From assembly GCF_000429505.1 (NCBI RefSeq), contig NZ_AUBZ01000023.1, positions 16,678 to 80,677 on the forward strand: DNA of 64,000 nucleotides. The letters are read 5' to 3'. Shown here piece by piece: positions 61,728 through 64,000 of this stretch. Below the pieces are notes generated by a model. The model made no database searches. It saw only the letters and a program-made list of their open reading frames with translations, and was not told the DNA's origin. Within the stretch, counting starts at the first letter, position 1; each line of letters begins with the position of its first letter. A program made the translations under genes and the position numbers. The stretch is from Aliagarivorans taiwanensis DSM 22990 (lineage in GTDB: Bacteria; Pseudomonadota; Gammaproteobacteria; Enterobacterales; Celerinatantimonadaceae).

Positions 61728-61973
61728 TTAGGCTTTGGCGCTTAACAGACGTTGATACAAGGCATCTTTCAGTACTGCGCGGTCATGCTTAAGCTGATGC
61801 ATATCCTCATCGCCGATGGGCCCATTGTTGAGCTCCAGAGTGCGGATTTCTTTATCCAGCGCGGTGTATCGCTTGTTCTCCTTTGCAAACTCCTCATCAC
61901 TCTCCATTAGGCTGGTGATGACATCTTGTAACTCTGGAAAATCATTACTCAATGAATGAACTTCACCTAACAT
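61728..61973 (-). CDS. YdcH-like protein (DUF465), copy 1
   Basis: 81 aa. The protein begins MLGEVHSLSNDFPELQDVI and continues with FAKENKRYTALDKEIRTLEL, the two-helix coiled-coil pattern of DUF465/YdcH. Function unknown. A second copy lies 134 bp upstream on the same strand. Confidence 0.88.
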   Translation of the reverse strand: MLGEVHSLSNDFPELQDVITSLMESDEEFAKENKRYTALDKEIRTLELNNGPIGDEDMHQLKHDRAVLKDALYQRLLSAKA

Positions 61974-62107
61974 AGCTGCTCCTTTTTATCACAATTGGCC
62001 AATCAGCGACTGACAGCCGCTGATTAAACTGTAGCAACAAATTGGGCAGACCGATTTGCTCCGTTAGTTTTAGAAGCAGCACGCTCAGCAGCTAAGCACA
62101 GTGACCG

Positions 62108-62359
62108 CTATAAACAGCCGGTGGCATCCACCAGCCGTTTATACAGGACGTCTTTGAGCTTGGCCCGTTCGATCTTGAGCTGGTTCATACGCTCGTCGCT
62201 AGCCGGTGAGCCGCTCAGTTCCATATCGCGGATCTCTTTATCCAGTGCCGTATACCGTTGGTTTTCAGCAGCAAAGTCGCTGTCGCTTTGGTTGAGTTTG
62301 ATGATGGTTCCCGCTAGCTGGGGGAAGTCGTGAGCCAGAGAGTGGTCTTCGCCTAGCAT
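62108..62359 (-). CDS. YdcH-like protein (DUF465), copy 2
   Basis: 83 aa, paralogue of the 61728-61973 product: MLGEDHSLAHDFPQLAGTI, FAAENQRYTALDKEIRDMEL, LKDVLYKRL. Both share the MLGE-HSL-DFP opening and the central block. It differs in its end (VDATGCL), leaving one cysteine. Probably an older tandem duplication. Confidence 0.87.
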   Translation of the reverse strand: MLGEDHSLAHDFPQLAGTIIKLNQSDSDFAAENQRYTALDKEIRDMELSGSPASDERMNQLKIERAKLKDVLYKRLVDATGCL

Positions 62360-62655
62360 GGTTACTCCTTCGCAATATGCGTCTGCCTTGCCGTTTAAAG
62401 CAACATAGATAGTTAGAAGTAAACTGTAGCAGCTTTAGCCAGTGCGCTGGGTCAGCTCTTATAGCAATGGGAACAAAGCTAAAGTAGTCGCCCAAGTATG
62501 TCCAACCTCAGTAGCGTAGTTGCTTTAATTTAACTCCCCACCCTTTGACTCGGTTGGGGCATACAACAATGCCAGCAAAGGATTTACTAGCATTGTGGCT
62601 GCAGGGGGCAGGTATTTTGGGGGTTAAAAAAACCGTGCCTCGAGTTTACTTGCCT

Positions 62656-63708
62656 TCAGGCTGCATTGGTTAGTCTGAGGCTCTCATAGTAATCCTCAGC
62701 CAGCGCAGTCATCTTAAACTCAGCTTCTGTTCCCGAAATCTTCTCGACCGCAGCTTGGATGGATTCGAGATCTACGTTGAAGAACTCTTTTCTCAGATTT
62801 ACTGCATTTACACGTTGAGAGTGGAACTCTCTGTGTAAGGCTGTTTCAAGAGCAGGGGCATCATCGGTGTAAATCATGGCGTGAACATCAAATGGGAATG
62901 GCACGCTAGCATCACCCAGCTCTTTAACCCTGTCCATAGGTTCTAGGCGACGGGTTAAACCAATCTTATAAACATCTTCACCAAATGAACCAATGTTGCT
63001 GATGACATATACATGGCCTCTGCGAGTTTGTTCCGCCATGCTCTTGGCTCGCTCCTCTTTGGCTTCTGCTTCAGCTAATTGTTGCTCTAGCAAAGCGATT
63101 TTTTGCTCCATTTCGCTACGCTGCTGCTCGGTTGCCTTTGATAACTCACTCTGGGCTTTATCAAGAAGTGAGCGGTATAGTTTTTCTTCTTTTGCCGCTT
63201 CGGCCAAGGCCTTCTCGTATTCTTTGATAGCACGTTGCTCTTCGCGGATTTGCTCTTTGATTAGTTTCTGTTCCGCAACTTCCTCTTGCTTCTTCAAAGC
63301 AGACTGATATTGAAGAGTGCATTCTTCAAACTTTAGCTCAACATAATCAATGTTAAATCCACACTCCAAGGTTGCGGCTGATTTTTCCAAACTATTAGCT
63401 AGCTTTTCAATTCGCTCTAAAGTCCTGCCGAATGAGCTGGGTGAGACTTTGCCTATAAGAGTGTCGCATTCGATGTTGAACGCGGTGAGCATTAGCTTAA
63501 CTTGACCGGATAGTATTTTTTTGTTTTGGGCTTTATTTGATGAAACTGTTGTTGTTTCAGGGAAGGTTATAGCATTCTTGTTCTTTATCATTTCCTTTTG
63601 CTGTTGCCTGACATCTTTTATCTCTTCTACGTATCGAGCAGATGTCTCATAGAGATACTCTGGTATAGCATAATGCTGAGGGATCCCCTCATAATTCTGT
63701 GAAAACAT
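62656..63708 (-). CDS. DUF4041/MUG113 (GIY-YIG-like) protein, 5' end replaced by an IS10-like element
   Basis: 350 aa in the present frame. DUF4041 spans ~15-130 (YEEIKDVRQQQKEMI-like opening, LMLTAFNIECDTLIGKV). A long charged coiled coil follows (~140-228), then a T5orf172/MUG113 domain of GIY-YIG type (GHVYVISNIGSFGEDVYKIG, LEPMDRVKELGDASVPFPFD, ALHREFHSQRVN). The first 11 residues are encoded by the end of the IS element, so the native N-terminus, normally a membrane or coiled-coil segment, is missing. The start at 63708 lacks a ribosome-binding site, so expression is doubtful. Such genes are frequent on mobile DNA and in defence islands; role unproven. Confidence 0.82.
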   Translation of the reverse strand: MFSQNYEGIPQHYAIPEYLYETSARYVEEIKDVRQQQKEMIKNKNAITFPETTTVSSNKAQNKKILSGQVKLMLTAFNIECDTLIGKVSPSSFGRTLERIEKLANSLEKSAATLECGFNIDYVELKFEECTLQYQSALKKQEEVAEQKLIKEQIREEQRAIKEYEKALAEAAKEEKLYRSLLDKAQSELSKATEQQRSEMEQKIALLEQQLAEAEAKEERAKSMAEQTRRGHVYVISNIGSFGEDVYKIGLTRRLEPMDRVKELGDASVPFPFDVHAMIYTDDAPALETALHREFHSQRVNAVNLRKEFFNVDLESIQAAVEKISGTEAEFKMTALAEDYYESLRLTNAA

Positions 63709-64000
63709 AGCTGTTTTTTCTCAGCTGCCGGATAAATGCCAGTATCGCCCATTTTATGTCTCGAACTTTTAGCCGATAGCATCCTCCGCGCCTGAGCACC
63801 TCTTTGCCCAGCCGCAGCAGTGACAACACATTTCGGTCTCGCACTGTGTTTGCCTGAAAGTGTTTATGCCAACCGGATTTACACGCAAACAGACCAACCC
63901 AGTGCAGGACCAATTCCAGCAGTAATGCGATCAGCAACATGATGTCAAAGCGCTTAGGGCAGCGGCTGCGACTATGCCGCAACCCAAAACCGAAGGCCGG
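63676..64000 (-). mobile_element. IS10-like insertion sequence (IS4 family), one end
   Basis: The outer end reads CTGAGGGATCCCCTCATAAT at 63676-63695, close to the IS10 terminal repeat (CTGAGAGATCCCCTCATAAT). The transposase stop lies inside this end, as in IS10. The 9 bp outside the end (AGCATAATG, 63667-63675) should be the target duplication; the other copy is beyond the right edge. Confidence 0.9.
63689..64000 (-). CDS. IS10-like transposase, C-terminal part (runs off right edge)
   Basis: About 103 residues are present. GLRHSRSRCPKRFDIMLLIA and GWHKHFQANTVRDRNVLSLL, then RLGKEVLRR, closely follow the C-terminus of IS10 transposase (IS4 family DDE enzyme). The YREK motif and catalytic Asp residues lie outside the window. 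The end ...YVFTEL with TGA falls within the terminal repeat. Confidence 0.93.
   Translation of the reverse strand, partial: PAFGFGLRHSRSRCPKRFDIMLLIALLLELVLHWVGLFACKSGWHKHFQANTVRDRNVLSLLRLGKEVLRRGGCYRLKVRDIKWAILAFIRQLRKNSYVFTEL

Overview
The window looks like chromosomal DNA of a marine gammaproteobacterium of the Shewanella/Ferrimonas type (Alteromonadales sensu lato). The reasons are a complete Na+-translocating NADH:quinone reductase operon (nqrABCDEF) followed by apbE and nqrM and flanked by bolA; SMC rather than MukB next to zipA and ligA; cysZ and cysK on the other side of smc; and the clusters ptsHI-crr, yajG-ampG and yajQ/panE-yajL. The genus assignment is inference. No rRNA, tRNA, CRISPR array or prophage was seen.

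Left part (1-10.3 kb): the N-terminus of an exported ExeM/NucH-like nuclease runs off the left edge. Next come a LysR gene divergent from a three-gene redox cluster (NTF2-like DUF1348 protein, glutathione S-transferase, fused PNPOx-like/ferredoxin-reductase/2Fe-2S protein), an isolated AT-richer WaaP-like kinase gene, and a second LysR gene divergent from a DASS-type anion transporter and an aspartase/fumarase-superfamily lyase with a signal peptide.

Core genes (10.3-25.2 kb): ligA, zipA and smc on the minus strand; cysZ, a small exported protein, an HD-GYP phosphodiesterase, cysK, ptsH-ptsI-crr and a GNAT acetyltransferase.

Galactoside region (25.2-34.9 kb): LamB-type porin, GH36 alpha-galactosidase, GalR-like repressor, LacZ beta-galactosidase and a GPH-type sugar:cation symporter. 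Matching TGTAAACGTTTACA-like operators lie upstream of the porin, the alpha-galactosidase, galR and the symporter-lacZ operon, so this reads as one GalR-controlled regulon for alpha- and beta-galactosides. A perfect 8 x 7-bp tandem repeat lies upstream of the symporter gene.

Energy and housekeeping (35-53.7 kb): nqrABCDEF-apbE-nqrM (minus strand), bolA, an AlkB-like dioxygenase, an aldo/keto reductase under a MerR-type 19-bp-spacer promoter with its probable MerR regulator, rlmG, yajG-cyclophilin-ampG, yajQ, a BLUF photosensor gene interrupted by an amber codon at the expected photoactive glutamine, DUF1622 and SEC-C proteins, panE-yajL and a DUF1499 protein.

Right part (53.7-64 kb): amtB behind a consensus sigma-54 promoter, yhdT-panF, an exported 5'-nucleotidase lipoprotein, several small membrane or exported proteins of unknown role, two YdcH-like (DUF465) paralogues, and a DUF4041/MUG113 (GIY-YIG-like) gene whose 5' part has been displaced by an IS10-like element (IS4 family) that runs off the right edge.
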